From CALBPI01 sp038529355 (GTDB taxonomy: Bacteria; Pseudomonadota; Gammaproteobacteria; Steroidobacterales; Woeseiaceae), in NCBI GenBank assembly GCA_038529355.1, contig JBCBDU010000017.1, positions 1-64,000 of the forward strand: DNA of 64,000 nt, given 5' to 3'. Positions 26,801 through 35,377 of this stretch are shown here, piece after piece (position 1 is the first letter of the stretch; each line of letters opens with the position of its first letter). Below the pieces are notes generated by a model. That model searched no databases, had not been told where the DNA came from, and worked only from the letters and a program-made list of their open reading frames with translations. The translations under genes were made by a program, and so were the position numbers.

Positions 26801-26936
26801 AAAAGCCCGGCCACTGGATATCGGGGAATTCTTCGAGCGGCAGCAAGCGCGACGAAATCAGCCCGATCGCAGCCAGCGCTGCGAACAACATGCTGATCGT
26901 GACGGGACGTTTCAGTGACAGCTCCGTATGTCTCAT
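23859..26936 (-). CDS. RND efflux permease (HAE1/AcrB-type), second of pair
   Basis: Inner-membrane proton-driven pump subunit, 1025 residues with the usual duplicated layout: TM1, first porter/docking loop, TM2-6, TM7, second loop, TM8-12. TM4 carries GLMLAIGMLVDNSVVVTES, where AcrB has two aspartates; here the second is Asn, as in many AcrB relatives. The second half has GLIGLMILIGVVVNNGIVLVDH. Start overlaps the stop of the upstream permease by ATGA (26933-26936). Two distinct permeases behind one adaptor recalls MdtBC/MuxBC heterotrimers. Substrates unknown. Confidence 0.93.
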   Translation of the reverse strand: MRHTELSLKRPVTISMLFAALAAIGLISSRLLPLEEFPDIQWPGFFINIPYDGSTPSQTERAITRPVEEALATLPGIKQMNSESTEDNASVWVGTQPNANTKTIAVEARVKLDAIRDQLPADLERIQVFSGSLNDRPIMQLRVSSDRDLSEEYEMLNRLVKRRLERLEGVSQVELQGVEPPEVRIMLDAGRVDAHGVNLNELAQLLRRSNFAVSAGQITAGGERWSVRPNDEFADLEDIRQLVIDGQSLRLGDIANVSQAPKKRTYGRHLDGNYAIGLSISRSNGYNMVEVADRVKAEVEDIGKLPEMTGVEIFDLENQAESVRRSLRDLVRSGVIGALLAIVVLYFFLRHMASTLIVTLSVPLSLVITLGAMHFFGLSLNILTLMGLMLAIGMLVDNSVVVTESIFRYRQMEPDEPQKATLKGVREVGLAVIASTATSVCVFAPLVFGEQQDIMVFLRHVGITISVAILCSLLVAQTLIPLLASKLKKLPEKTPGKLMPAVTRGYSRLVGKIVNARGWRRIIAPFCALLILASPAIPIATESFVVEIFPEEPSRRLFLMYNLNDYYSLDVVEESVDRIEQYLFENEERFDIRSVYSYWDVGRAETTILLTEGKDVTINSREVMDAILEEHPEIAIGDPSFERQNQGMGEGFSVTLTGESTERLRDLAYDTWDILENVEGLRDFSTDMTAGTREVQIKLDPEKTARLGLTAQAVGEAVSVALRGDRLREFRSADGEVEMRLAFRDDDRQTIDQLGNLAIPALLADGTPTSVPLYRLATLEQVRGARNINRTDRKTSVNVRAALTEDMTMDKIRPIVESVMNQLELPPGYAWNFGEGFERNDETRNLLLENIGLGIILILIVMAALFESLLYPLSIMASLVYSFVGVVWFLTITGTPLTFMGLIGLMILIGVVVNNGIVLVDHINNLRLEGMPRDEAVITGARDRLRPILMTAATTILGLTPLAVGDTQVGAGGPAYYPMARAIIGGLAFSTVVSLVVVPMTYVGLDKLKNWCGMIWRHSGQPLRA

Positions 26937-29900
26937 GCGGGCGCAACCTCGGTTGTTGAACGGGACGCGCCGGCACTGTGCTGTCGATCGCGATCCATCA
27001 AACTGTACACCACCGGTATCACAATTAACGTGAGCAAGGTGGAGGTGAGCAAACCACCAATCACGGTAATCGCCATCGGCGTGCGAACCTCGGCGCCTTC
27101 ACCGAAACCCAGTGCCATTGGCAACAAACCGAGTGCTGTGGTCAGTGTCGTCATCAGAATCGGCCGTAACCGCGATTCGCAGGCGGATTTGATCGCCGCT
27201 AACTTATCGCTGCCGCTGCGTCGCAACTGGTTAATCGTGTCGATCAGTACGATCGCGTTATTCACAACGATGCCGGCCAGCATGATGATGCCGATGAACG
27301 CGACGACATTGATCGTTGTGCCAGTGACGAACAGCGCCAGTACGGCGCCGACCAGCGCAAGCGGAATCGTGAACAAGATGACGAAAGGATGCACCAGCGA
27401 TTCGAACTGCGAAGCCATCACCAGATAGACGAGAAACACCGCTAGCAGCAGCGTGAACTGCATGGAAGCCAACGATTCAGCCATGTCTTCGCTTTGACCG
27501 GAAACTTCGACGCTGACGCCGGGCGTGAGCGGTGTTGCATCGAGCCGGTCGCTGAGTGCTTGCGCAACGCTGCCAAGGTCGCCATAGGCGATACCCGCTG
27601 AGACAATTGCGACGCGCTCCTGATCCAGTCGGCGAATCTCCGACGGACCGGTCTCTAGCGAGATGCGTGCGACGTCCGAGAGCTTGACCGGGCGTGCGCT
27701 GCCCGGATTGACAATCAGCTCGCGGATCTCATTGATCGAGGCATCGCGCGTTTCGACGCTGCGCACGGTCACGTCGATCTTCTTGTCACGCCACGAATAC
27801 CGCGTTGCCACGTTGCCGCGAACATTCGACACGATATTGTCGGCGATATCGCGAACGACGAGGCCAAGTGACGCCGCACGTTCCTGATCGAAGATGATCT
27901 GAATCTCCGGATTACCGCCTTCAATGCTGCTGCGCACATCCGTGAATTGTGGGTCGCTCGACAGCGTCGCGCTCAGTGCATTCGCGTGCTCGCGCAACGC
28001 GTCCAGGTTGTATCCGCGGAATACGACCTCCAGCGGTGTGCTCAAGGACAACAGTTCCGGGCGCTCGAAATCGTAGTTGAGCCCTGGGATGTCGTTGAGC
28101 GCTTCACGCAGCGTGGTCATGACGCGTCGCTCATCGTCTCGGTTGGCACCAGCGCGCATTTGCACGGTCAGCACACCGGTGTGTTCGCCGGCGTCAACCG
28201 GGTTGGCGTCGAGTCGGTTGCCGGTGCCGCTAACCGAGAACGTGCGATCGATCGTTGCGAGCGTGTTGGCGACTTCAAAGGCGCGCTGCACGATGGCATC
28301 GGTTTCGCCGAGCGGCGTTCCCGGCGCCAGGCGCAAGTTAATAGAAAACTCACCTTGCGAGAGTTGCGGGATCAGTTCGGTGCCGAGCCGCGGCACCAAA
28401 GACATCGTGCCGGCAAACAACGCAAGCGCAGCAATACACACGATGGCGCGGTTGCGCAGTGACCAGTTCAGCAGCGGCTGGTAGATGCTGCGGATGACGC
28501 GGTACAGACCATTGAACAGCCATACCAAAGGGGTTGTCAGCAAACGCATGGTGCGCGCCAACATGCCGAAGAGCTTGCGCAGTGCGTGGAACAGCGACGC
28601 CCACAGTCGAGCGAACAGTCTCGGTTGACGTGCCTCGCGCGTTTCGACAAATCCCTCTCGGGCACCGGTCGCGGCCAGCATCGGAATCAACAGAACAGCG
28701 AGCAACAGCGAAAAGAGCAGGGCATAGGTGACAGTCAGACTCTGGTCGCGGAACAGCTCGCCGGCAATGCCGGTGACGAAAACCATCGGGAAAAACACCG
28801 CAACCGTTGTCATCGTTGCGGCAAACACTGCGCCGGCCACTTCACTAGTGCCGTGCTCGGCCGCCTCTATCAGCGAATGCCCTTGTTCGCGCTTACCGAC
28901 AATGTTCTCGAGGACGACAATGGCGTTATCGACGAGCAAGCCAATGGCCAGCGCGATGCCGCCGAGTGACATGATGTTCAGACTCAGGTCGGACAGATAC
29001 ATCAACGCGAATGTGCCAATGACCGAAATCGGAATGGTCAGGCCGATGATGAGGGTGGCGCGCACATCGCGCAGGAAACCGTACAGCACGATGATCGCCA
29101 GCAGGCCACCCCACATCGCCGCGCCCGTGACCTGATTGACGGCCGCGCGAATGAAACCGGATTGATCGGCGATCACCGTCAATTGCGTGCCTCTCGGCAA
29201 AGCGTCCTGAACGCTATCCAGTCGCCGTATAATGTTGCCGGCGATCAGCACTGTGTTGCTGTCGCCTTCCTTGTACAACGCGATCTCGATGACTTCATTG
29301 CCCTTGAAGCGCGTGATCGCTTCACGGTCCTTGAAGCCGCGAGTCACGCTGGCAACGTCGCGCAGGTAGATAGAGCGTCCATCGCGCGTTGCGATGATCG
29401 CGTTGGCAAACTCGTCAACCGATTCGAACTCGTTGATGGTTCGCACCAGAAAACGGCGTAAACCCTGCTCCAGGCGACCACCGGCCAGATTGACGTTTTC
29501 GGCGCGCAAACGGTCTGCGACGTCGCTGATCGATAAATTCAGTTGCGCCAGTTTTTGCTGGTCAACGACAACCTGAATTTCATCTTCAAGTCCGCCACTC
29601 ACTTTGGCGGCAGCAACGCCCGGTACGCTTTCCAGATCATCTTTGAGATCATCCTCGGCAAATTGCCGAAGTGTCTTGAGCTGATTGTTGTCCAGCACCA
29701 GCTGACTGTCGTCGGACAAACCCAACGCCATGCGAATAATAGGCTCGCTCGACGGATCAAAGCGCAGCAACAGCGGCCGCCGTGCTTCGAGCGGCAACGT
29801 CAGGATGTCGAGTTTCTCGCGCACATCGACACTGGCGAGGTTCATATCGGTGCCCCAATTGAACTCAATCGTGACATCCGATTGACCGGTTCGCGACACC

Positions 29901-30175
29901 GAGCGGACCTGACGGACGCCGCTGATCGTGCCAACGGCTTCCTCGACCGGTTTCGAGATCAGGCTTTCGATTTCTTGCGGCGCGGCGCCGGTAAGTTCGG
30001 TGCGTACCGTTAAGGTCGGATAAGACAAATCGGGTAGCAGATTGACGGACAGTCGGCTGAGCGAGACCAGTCCGAACAGAACAATGGCCAGAAACAGCAT
30101 GATGACGGTGACGGGGCGTGCCGTCGCCAATCGCACCAGGCCAAGGCTGCGTTTATCAGGCGCGGATGCGGTCAT
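26933..30175 (-). CDS. RND efflux permease (HAE1/AcrB-type), first of pair
   Basis: A 1080-residue RND pump. TM4 shows GGIALAIGLLVDNAIVVLENI; TM6/TM7 are joined by an extended basic cytoplasmic stretch (about 500-570), somewhat longer than in the partner, explaining its size. The second half has FIGIIMLAGIVVNNAIVLIDTI. Starts three bases after the adaptor stop and runs by ATGA into the second permease, so adaptor and both permeases are made together. No outer-membrane factor is encoded alongside, so a shared TolC-like channel is expected. Confidence 0.93.
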   Translation of the reverse strand: MTASAPDKRSLGLVRLATARPVTVIMLFLAIVLFGLVSLSRLSVNLLPDLSYPTLTVRTELTGAAPQEIESLISKPVEEAVGTISGVRQVRSVSRTGQSDVTIEFNWGTDMNLASVDVREKLDILTLPLEARRPLLLRFDPSSEPIIRMALGLSDDSQLVLDNNQLKTLRQFAEDDLKDDLESVPGVAAAKVSGGLEDEIQVVVDQQKLAQLNLSISDVADRLRAENVNLAGGRLEQGLRRFLVRTINEFESVDEFANAIIATRDGRSIYLRDVASVTRGFKDREAITRFKGNEVIEIALYKEGDSNTVLIAGNIIRRLDSVQDALPRGTQLTVIADQSGFIRAAVNQVTGAAMWGGLLAIIVLYGFLRDVRATLIIGLTIPISVIGTFALMYLSDLSLNIMSLGGIALAIGLLVDNAIVVLENIVGKREQGHSLIEAAEHGTSEVAGAVFAATMTTVAVFFPMVFVTGIAGELFRDQSLTVTYALLFSLLLAVLLIPMLAATGAREGFVETREARQPRLFARLWASLFHALRKLFGMLARTMRLLTTPLVWLFNGLYRVIRSIYQPLLNWSLRNRAIVCIAALALFAGTMSLVPRLGTELIPQLSQGEFSINLRLAPGTPLGETDAIVQRAFEVANTLATIDRTFSVSGTGNRLDANPVDAGEHTGVLTVQMRAGANRDDERRVMTTLREALNDIPGLNYDFERPELLSLSTPLEVVFRGYNLDALREHANALSATLSSDPQFTDVRSSIEGGNPEIQIIFDQERAASLGLVVRDIADNIVSNVRGNVATRYSWRDKKIDVTVRSVETRDASINEIRELIVNPGSARPVKLSDVARISLETGPSEIRRLDQERVAIVSAGIAYGDLGSVAQALSDRLDATPLTPGVSVEVSGQSEDMAESLASMQFTLLLAVFLVYLVMASQFESLVHPFVILFTIPLALVGAVLALFVTGTTINVVAFIGIIMLAGIVVNNAIVLIDTINQLRRSGSDKLAAIKSACESRLRPILMTTLTTALGLLPMALGFGEGAEVRTPMAITVIGGLLTSTLLTLIVIPVVYSLMDRDRQHSAGASRSTTEVAPA

Positions 30176-30178
30176 GGC

Positions 30179-31351
30179 TTAGCCTTCGTCTGCGCGAGCT
30201 TCGTCGGAAGATGCTTGCACCGTGGCCGATTCCGATTCTGGTTCCGGTTCAGGATCGCCGATCACCCGTACTTTGCTGCCGGTCTTCAGCGCGCCTTGGC
30301 CGACGATCACGACGCGTGCCGAATCGTCAATGCCCTCGAGAATCGCGACATCATCTTCCCACGCGTAACCGGTTGTGACTGGTACCCGCGATGCAACGCC
30401 TTCCGCAACGATGTAGACGCTGTCGCCATTCGTCGTCTCGATCAACGCATCGCGAGGGAGCAGCAACGCATCTTTTTGCTCATCGTAGATCACAGCAAAG
30501 CGTCCAAACATGCCCGGTTTCAGTTGGCCTTGCTGATCGACGACTTCAACCGTCGCCTTGAAGGTGCCGGACTCCGGATCAACCGTCGGACTGATTCTGG
30601 CAATGACGCCTTGAAATTGCTGCTCCGGTAGCGCATCGATCGTCAATGAGACTGGCTGCTGCGCCTTGATACGACCGAATTCGCGTTCCGGGATGAACAG
30701 GTAGGCCACCAGCGGATCCAGCGCGGTGAGTCGAAATGTCGGCGCGTTTGGATCGATCGTGTTGCCGACTTTGATATCGCGGCTGGCAATCACGCCACTG
30801 ATCGGTGCGCGAATAGTCGTGTAGGCATATTCCAGTTTGGCGAGTTCGTAGGCGGCGCGCAGACCGTCCAGCTCATATTTGGTGGTTTCGAACGCGCTCG
30901 CTGCAACCAGGCCGCGGTCTGCGAGTTCGACGTTCCGCTGGTACTCCTGCTCCAGTCGGCGCAGATTCGCCTCAGACTGCTGCAGCTGAAATCGCAGTCG
31001 ATCACCGTCCAGTCGCGCCAGCACCTGGTTGCGTTCTACGACGTCACCTTCCTCGACCAGAATGCTGCGAACTTCGCCGCCCACCTTCGCGACGACGGTG
31101 GCTTCCTCAAAGGCTTCCAAAGATGCCGAGCCGGTGTAGGCTGCAAATACGTCGCCACGCGACACATCGACCACTTCAACCGGGATCAGGGCGTCGGGCT
31201 TGTCCTCACCATCGTCATTGGCTTGTTGTTCAGCGCTGTCGTCGTTCGCCTGATCACTGCCCTGACCCTGACCGCCACAGGCGATCAGCAGGCTGCTGAG
31301 CAGCGTCAGTGCGATAAATTTGCCAAACCAGGGTGTATTCGATGCGTGCAT
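30179..31351 (-). CDS. RND periplasmic adaptor (membrane fusion) lipoprotein
   Basis: Links the RND pump to the outer-membrane channel. 390 residues: lipoprotein signal with lipobox LLIAC, acidic low-complexity linker, biotinyl-lipoyl-like domain (KVGGEVRSILVEEGDVVERNQVLARLD), short helical hairpin (LQQSEANLRRLEQEYQRNVELADRG), second lipoyl half (YAYTTIRAPISGVIASRDIKVG), then the beta-barrel and membrane-proximal domains. ATG at 31351 gives the best signal peptide; an ATG at 31381 is possible. First member of the RND operon. The C-terminus is Glu/Ser rich. Confidence 0.92.
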   Translation of the reverse strand: MHASNTPWFGKFIALTLLSSLLIACGGQGQGSDQANDDSAEQQANDDGEDKPDALIPVEVVDVSRGDVFAAYTGSASLEAFEEATVVAKVGGEVRSILVEEGDVVERNQVLARLDGDRLRFQLQQSEANLRRLEQEYQRNVELADRGLVAASAFETTKYELDGLRAAYELAKLEYAYTTIRAPISGVIASRDIKVGNTIDPNAPTFRLTALDPLVAYLFIPEREFGRIKAQQPVSLTIDALPEQQFQGVIARISPTVDPESGTFKATVEVVDQQGQLKPGMFGRFAVIYDEQKDALLLPRDALIETTNGDSVYIVAEGVASRVPVTTGYAWEDDVAILEGIDDSARVVIVGQGALKTGSKVRVIGDPEPEPESESATVQASSDEARADEG

Positions 31352-31361
31352 GGAATTGATC

Positions 31362-31688
31362 TCAAAAAGCGTTAGCGTCAAAAGTGGAAGATTCTTGCGC
31401 AGCGTCGTGAAGGCCAGGTGTCACGCTGCGGTCGCCGGCAACGCTCTGTAGCGTTAAACCGGGTGAGGCGCTGGTGTCATCACCGGTCCGTGCGAATTCG
31501 AGTGCTGGCAGAAAACCGGGTAATACAGTCATAGCCATTTGATGCCGCAAACCGTCATTTGGTTTATGTCGATGCGTTGCTGCCATTGCCAGAACCGCGA
31601 CCACCGTTGTGCTGCTGATCAGAGTCGCGCGGACGGTGGCGGCAATACGATTGCGTAGGCGGTTGTTCTGACGGTGTTGGCGCTGCAT
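31362..31688 (-). CDS. Small unknown protein with N-terminal membrane segment
   Basis: A 108-residue frame with a basic N-terminus, one hydrophobic segment (TLISSTTVVAVLAMAATH) and a polar periplasmic-type remainder. It ends ten bases before the RND adaptor start and points the same way, so it could be the operon's first gene. Composition is plausible but there is no recognisable family and no strong ribosome-binding site; it may instead be leader sequence. Confidence 0.45.
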   Translation of the reverse strand: MQRQHRQNNRLRNRIAATVRATLISSTTVVAVLAMAATHRHKPNDGLRHQMAMTVLPGFLPALEFARTGDDTSASPGLTLQSVAGDRSVTPGLHDAAQESSTFDANAF

Positions 31689-31773
31689 CAGGTGATCCGG
31701 TTTACTGTGCTAGTGTTGTAGTAAGATATAACACCCTCACACCGAGCGCAACTGTCAATTGGACAGCCACGAA

Positions 31774-31797
31774 AAAGCCCTGCCGAAGCAGGGCTTT
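31774..31797 (-). terminator. Intrinsic terminator of prc
   Basis: Read on the minus strand: 10-bp perfect stem AAAGCCCTGC/GCAGGGCTTT with a TTCG tetraloop, continuing into TTTTTC. It lies 27 bases after the prc stop and before the RND operon, separating the two transcripts. Confidence 0.9.
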
Positions 31798-31823
31798 AGG
31801 TTATTTCTTTGGCTAACCGCGGC

Positions 31824-33947
31824 CTATCTTTTCAAGGAAGCGCTCTGCGCGGGGACGGTAACCGTCGCGATCTCTGCCATGTCAGCTACGACATCAGCGG
31901 CTTCGTTGAGCACGATATCCGGTGGCTCTTCTGATTCCAGCGCTTCGAGATCTTCGAGTTCCGGTAGCCCGATAGCGGTGCGGCGAATGTTCTCGCGCGC
32001 CAGGCGCGCATCGCGAAACGCTGCGCGTTCCGCCTTGCGAGTCGCAAGATTCAAGGAGATGGTGTCACGCTCGCGGTTGGCACGCACCGCCTCCAGATCA
32101 CCAAGCAGGTAGGCGTGATCCGGGTCTTCGGCCAGTCGCGTATTCAAGTTGGCTGTCAGCGTTTGAATCTGTCGATCCAGCGGTGTCCCGGCGTCGAAAC
32201 GCGTGGTTTGAATCTGATCCCAGGGCAGGGCGCGCGGCCGTGTGCTTTCGCCAAACTCGGCGGTGTCGATCAACGACGGCAGCTCGATATCTGGTAGTAC
32301 GCCGCGATTTTGCGTGCTGTCGCCTGTCACGCGGTAGTACTTGCCGATCGTCAGCGTGAGCTGCCCCAAACCGTCGCCTTCGCTACGTGGTACGAACTGG
32401 TCCAGGTTATACAGATTTTGTACCGAGCCCTTGCCAAAGGTTTGTTGCCCGATCACAACGCCGCGCTCGTAATCCTGGATCGCGCCGGCAAAGATTTCCG
32501 ACGCAGACGCACTAAAGCGATCGACCAAAACGGCCAGCGGTCCGTTGTACGCGACGCTCGGTAGCGGGTCACGCAACACTTCGACGCGTGAGCGAGCGTA
32601 GCGCAGTTGCACGACCGGACCTTGGTCGATGAACAGGCCTGATAGCATCGTGGCTTCGGTCAGATGACCGCCGCCGTTGCCGCGCAAGTCGACGACAACG
32701 CCGTCAACACCTTCCGCGTTAAGCTCGCCAAGAATACGCTGCACATCGCGCGTGGTGCTCTTGAAATCCTTCTCGCCGGCTTGCTGCGCCTGATAATCAC
32801 GATAAAAACTGGGGATGTCGATAACGCCAACCTTCAGCTTGCGACCATCACGTTCGATATCGATGATCGAGCTCTTGGCAGCCTGTTCCTCAAGCTTGAC
32901 CTGTCCGCGAATCAGTTTCAGTTCGTTGTTCGGATCGCCGGGCATCGCATTGGCCGGCAGAATCTGCAGACGTACAACGGTGTCTTTCGGACCGCGAATC
33001 AGTTGCACAACGTCGTCCAGACGCCATCCAATAACGTCAACGATTTCGCCGTCAGGACCTTCGCCGACGCCAACAATCCGATCGGCCGCTTTCAGCGTGC
33101 CATCAATCGCAGCCGGACCACCGGCGATGACGTTCATGACTTTGACGAAGTCATCTTCGGTTTGCAGCGACGCACCAATGCCTGAATAAGACAGGCTCAT
33201 CTGAATGCGATATTCCTCCGAGTTGCGTGGCGACAGGTAGCTGGAGTGCGGATCGAGTGTGCGCGCGAACGCGTTCATGAAAATCTCGAACACATCGTCT
33301 GAGTTGATCTGCTCGCCGCGTTTGACGAAACGCGTGTAGCGCTTGCGCAGTTTTTCTTGGACGTCGTTCCACTCTGTGTCGGTGAGCAGCAGGTTCAATG
33401 CGTCGTTCTTGACCCGCTTGCGCCAGATTTCATCGAGCTCGGCCTTGTTGGTCGCCCATTGCGCGTCCTCGCGATCAAAACGAAACGTTTCATCAACGCC
33501 GAAATCCGGCTCTTGTTCGATTTGCGCCAACGCGTAGTTCCAGCGTTCTTCGGAGCGCGTCTGGTAGGTGCGGAAAATATCAAAGACTGGCTCAAGCGAC
33601 GCGCCGACTACCATATTGTCGATGCGATCGCGGTAACGCTCGAAGCGCTCCAGATCGCTGTCGAGGAAAAACAGTTTGTTGCTGTCGAGCGCATCAATGT
33701 AGGTGTCCAGTACTTGCGCGGACAGCTCATCATTGACTGGCGTGCGGGTGTAGTGTGATTTTTCGATAAAGCGCGTGACGAGTGAACTGATGCGATGGTG
33801 TTGCGCGTTCGCCTCGAGGTTCTCGACGGGTTCGTCTTTGGCGGCAATGACGTTCACCGTGGTGAGCGCCATTGCGGCGATCAGCAGCGAAGTCCAACCG
33901 GTGACGAGCTTTGCCCGCGTTAACGCGGATGCATTCGAATGAGTCAT
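31824..33947 (-). CDS. prc: Carboxy-terminal processing protease Prc/Tsp
   Basis: Periplasmic serine protease that degrades SsrA-tagged and misfolded proteins and trims lipoproteins. 707 residues: signal peptide, N-terminal helical domain, PDZ domain (about 220-320, after FARTLDPHSSYLSP), and the S41 core with catalytic Ser481 in FSASASE and Lys506 in TFGKGSVQ, exactly 25 residues apart as in Tsp. The long C-terminal helical domain with Leu/Glu-rich repeats is also present. The ATG at 33947 starts a good signal peptide. Followed by a strong terminator; a candidate operator lies about 70 bases upstream. Confidence 0.96.
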   Translation of the reverse strand: MTHSNASALTRAKLVTGWTSLLIAAMALTTVNVIAAKDEPVENLEANAQHHRISSLVTRFIEKSHYTRTPVNDELSAQVLDTYIDALDSNKLFFLDSDLERFERYRDRIDNMVVGASLEPVFDIFRTYQTRSEERWNYALAQIEQEPDFGVDETFRFDREDAQWATNKAELDEIWRKRVKNDALNLLLTDTEWNDVQEKLRKRYTRFVKRGEQINSDDVFEIFMNAFARTLDPHSSYLSPRNSEEYRIQMSLSYSGIGASLQTEDDFVKVMNVIAGGPAAIDGTLKAADRIVGVGEGPDGEIVDVIGWRLDDVVQLIRGPKDTVVRLQILPANAMPGDPNNELKLIRGQVKLEEQAAKSSIIDIERDGRKLKVGVIDIPSFYRDYQAQQAGEKDFKSTTRDVQRILGELNAEGVDGVVVDLRGNGGGHLTEATMLSGLFIDQGPVVQLRYARSRVEVLRDPLPSVAYNGPLAVLVDRFSASASEIFAGAIQDYERGVVIGQQTFGKGSVQNLYNLDQFVPRSEGDGLGQLTLTIGKYYRVTGDSTQNRGVLPDIELPSLIDTAEFGESTRPRALPWDQIQTTRFDAGTPLDRQIQTLTANLNTRLAEDPDHAYLLGDLEAVRANRERDTISLNLATRKAERAAFRDARLARENIRRTAIGLPELEDLEALESEEPPDIVLNEAADVVADMAEIATVTVPAQSASLKR

Positions 33948-34016
33948 ACAGTACTGGTCTCTTGAGGTCATTGCTGGTTATGATGCCGAAAATCGCAAGA
34001 GGTTCACGACACGGGC

Positions 34017-34039
34017 GTTTTTGTCATCACCACAAAAAC
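34017..34039. promoter_or_regulatory. Inverted repeat in the prc upstream region
   Basis: Perfect 8-bp arms GTTTTTGT-N7-ACAAAAAC within the 202-bp gap between prc and the divergent small membrane protein gene, about 70 bases before prc. Looks like a regulator site; identity unknown. Confidence 0.35.
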
Positions 34040-34149
34040 ATTTGAGTTCTCTTGTAGCACCAAACTCAGCCCAAAAGCTAGTCGCAAAGCACATTTGTCG
34101 GCATCCGTCGCGAATTGTCGTTGTGGCAGGTTAGAACAGGAAAAAATCA

Positions 34150-34437
34150 GTGCGTCCATTGACCATAATTACCGGCATCGTCATGGGTTCGGCGGTGTCC
34201 ATATCGCTTGGCCTGGTCGTCGTGCTCATCATCTTCTTTTTCACGGGCACCGAGCTGCCGCGCATTCAGGACGAGCTAGGGCCGGTCACGGCGAGCCTGG
34301 GCTGGTTTGCCGCGCTCGCAGGTGCAAGCGTCGTCGGGTTCATAGGCGTGTTGCGCGAGTACCGCTGGCGTTGGTGGGCGCAACTGGCCATGTGGGGCTG
34401 CGTAGCCGCCGTTGGCTGGCGATTCTGGCCGTCTTAG
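34150..34437 (+). CDS. Small membrane protein of unknown function
   Basis: A 95-residue protein with three probable membrane helices (about 5-30, 46-66 and 72-92), separated by the short polar stretch TGTELPRIQDELG and by EYRWRWW, an aromatic/basic turn. Starts with GTG behind AGGAAAAAA. The alternative longer frame over the same bases lacks such structure. Divergent from prc. No family recognised. Confidence 0.65.
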   Translation: MRPLTIITGIVMGSAVSISLGLVVVLIIFFFTGTELPRIQDELGPVTASLGWFAALAGASVVGFIGVLREYRWRWWAQLAMWGCVAAVGWRFWPS

Positions 34438-34443
34438 TTGTCG

Positions 34444-34716
34444 CTACCGTTTGCGTAAAGCTGCGGCAATGTCATAAGCATCCGCTAACACCTGCAGCAG
34501 TCCCGCTTGTGGCAGGTGCTCGGCTTGTGGTAACTCGCGCGCCGCGCGCAATGCAGCATCAGCAAAATCCGGGAAATAGTGCATGCGCGCTAGTGTGCGG
34601 TAGTCTTCGCAATGACGCCGAAACTCAGCCGCGCGCGTATCTCGCTGTTGATCATTGAGCGATGCCAGTGTCTGGGCAAGTTGTGCCGCAATGGCATCGC
34701 GCAGCGGTGTGGTCAC
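34444..34716 (-). CDS. Small helical protein of unknown function
   Basis: A 90-residue, all-helical, soluble protein with Ala/Leu/Arg-rich composition (for example HCEDYRTLARMHYFPDFADAA). It starts nine bases after the stop of the YkvA-like gene and points the same way, so the two are probably one transcript. No family recognised. Ends six bases from the convergent small membrane protein gene. Confidence 0.6.
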   Translation of the reverse strand: MTTPLRDAIAAQLAQTLASLNDQQRDTRAAEFRRHCEDYRTLARMHYFPDFADAALRAARELPQAEHLPQAGLLQVLADAYDIAAALRKR

Positions 34717-34725
34717 CGCTGTGCG

Positions 34726-35304
34726 CTAGAAGATCGAAAACGGCGAGCGTACTCCGCCGCCACCGCGGCGTCGGCTGCGACCAACGCCGCCACGCCGACG
34801 GCGACGCATGCGTGAGTGCAGTTCTGCGCGCCGACCCGCAAGCCACTCCTCGCGCGTGACGTTGTCGTTGTCGCCGCGACGCGCTTCCTCGCGTTCGCGG
34901 AATGCACAGAAATCTTCGTAGGCTTCGATTTCGTGCTTGAGTTCGCGCACGACCAGTTCGACCATGATTGCGTCGTCGAGGAAGCCTAGTCCCGGAATAT
35001 GGTCCGGAATGAGGTCCTCTTCCTCGGCGAAGTAGGCCAGTGCATTGAGCACACGTCCTGTTTCTTCTTCGGGTAGCTGCCATTCGCTATCGGTCAGCAT
35101 GCCGGTCATGACTTTGAGTTTTTGCAGCCGTTGCGAGATAAAGTCCGGAACCTTGGTGCCGCCGACCTCTTTCAATAAGTCATCTGCCGCGGCAATGATT
35201 TGCGCTTCTGACAGCGTCTGCGCTGTCTTGCGCGCTTGCTGCATAATCATGCGGAAGTGTTCGAGATCCTTGTCACTCAGATCGAACGCGATTCTGATAC
35301 TCAT
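34726..35304 (-). CDS. YkvA (DUF1232) family protein with Arg/Gly-rich tail
   Basis: A 192-residue protein. The DUF1232 signature is the segment AYFAEEEDLIPDHIPGLGFLDDAIMVELVVREL (about 90-122, key residues D..PD..P.lGflDDa). Unlike membrane YkvA proteins it lacks a strongly hydrophobic helix and is largely charged and helical. The C-terminus is an unusual Arg/Gly run (RMRRRRRGGVGRSRRRGGGG), like RNA- or DNA-binding RGG tails. A small helical gene follows nine bases on. Function unknown. Confidence 0.8.
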   Translation of the reverse strand: MSIRIAFDLSDKDLEHFRMIMQQARKTAQTLSEAQIIAAADDLLKEVGGTKVPDFISQRLQKLKVMTGMLTDSEWQLPEEETGRVLNALAYFAEEEDLIPDHIPGLGFLDDAIMVELVVRELKHEIEAYEDFCAFREREEARRGDNDNVTREEWLAGRRAELHSRMRRRRRGGVGRSRRRGGGGVRSPFSIF

Positions 35305-35377
35305 GCTAGCTCCATGGCTGCGTCAAATGGCGCGTTGAGCGTACTTGGCGGTCGCAGCGCTGTCAATCTGGCGGCAG

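Noticed and set aside
34095..34658. A 187-residue plus-strand frame over the small membrane protein gene
   Set aside because: Composition is Arg/His/Ala-rich and unstructured, it overlaps two better supported genes, and the alternative frame gives a sensible membrane protein with a ribosome-binding site.
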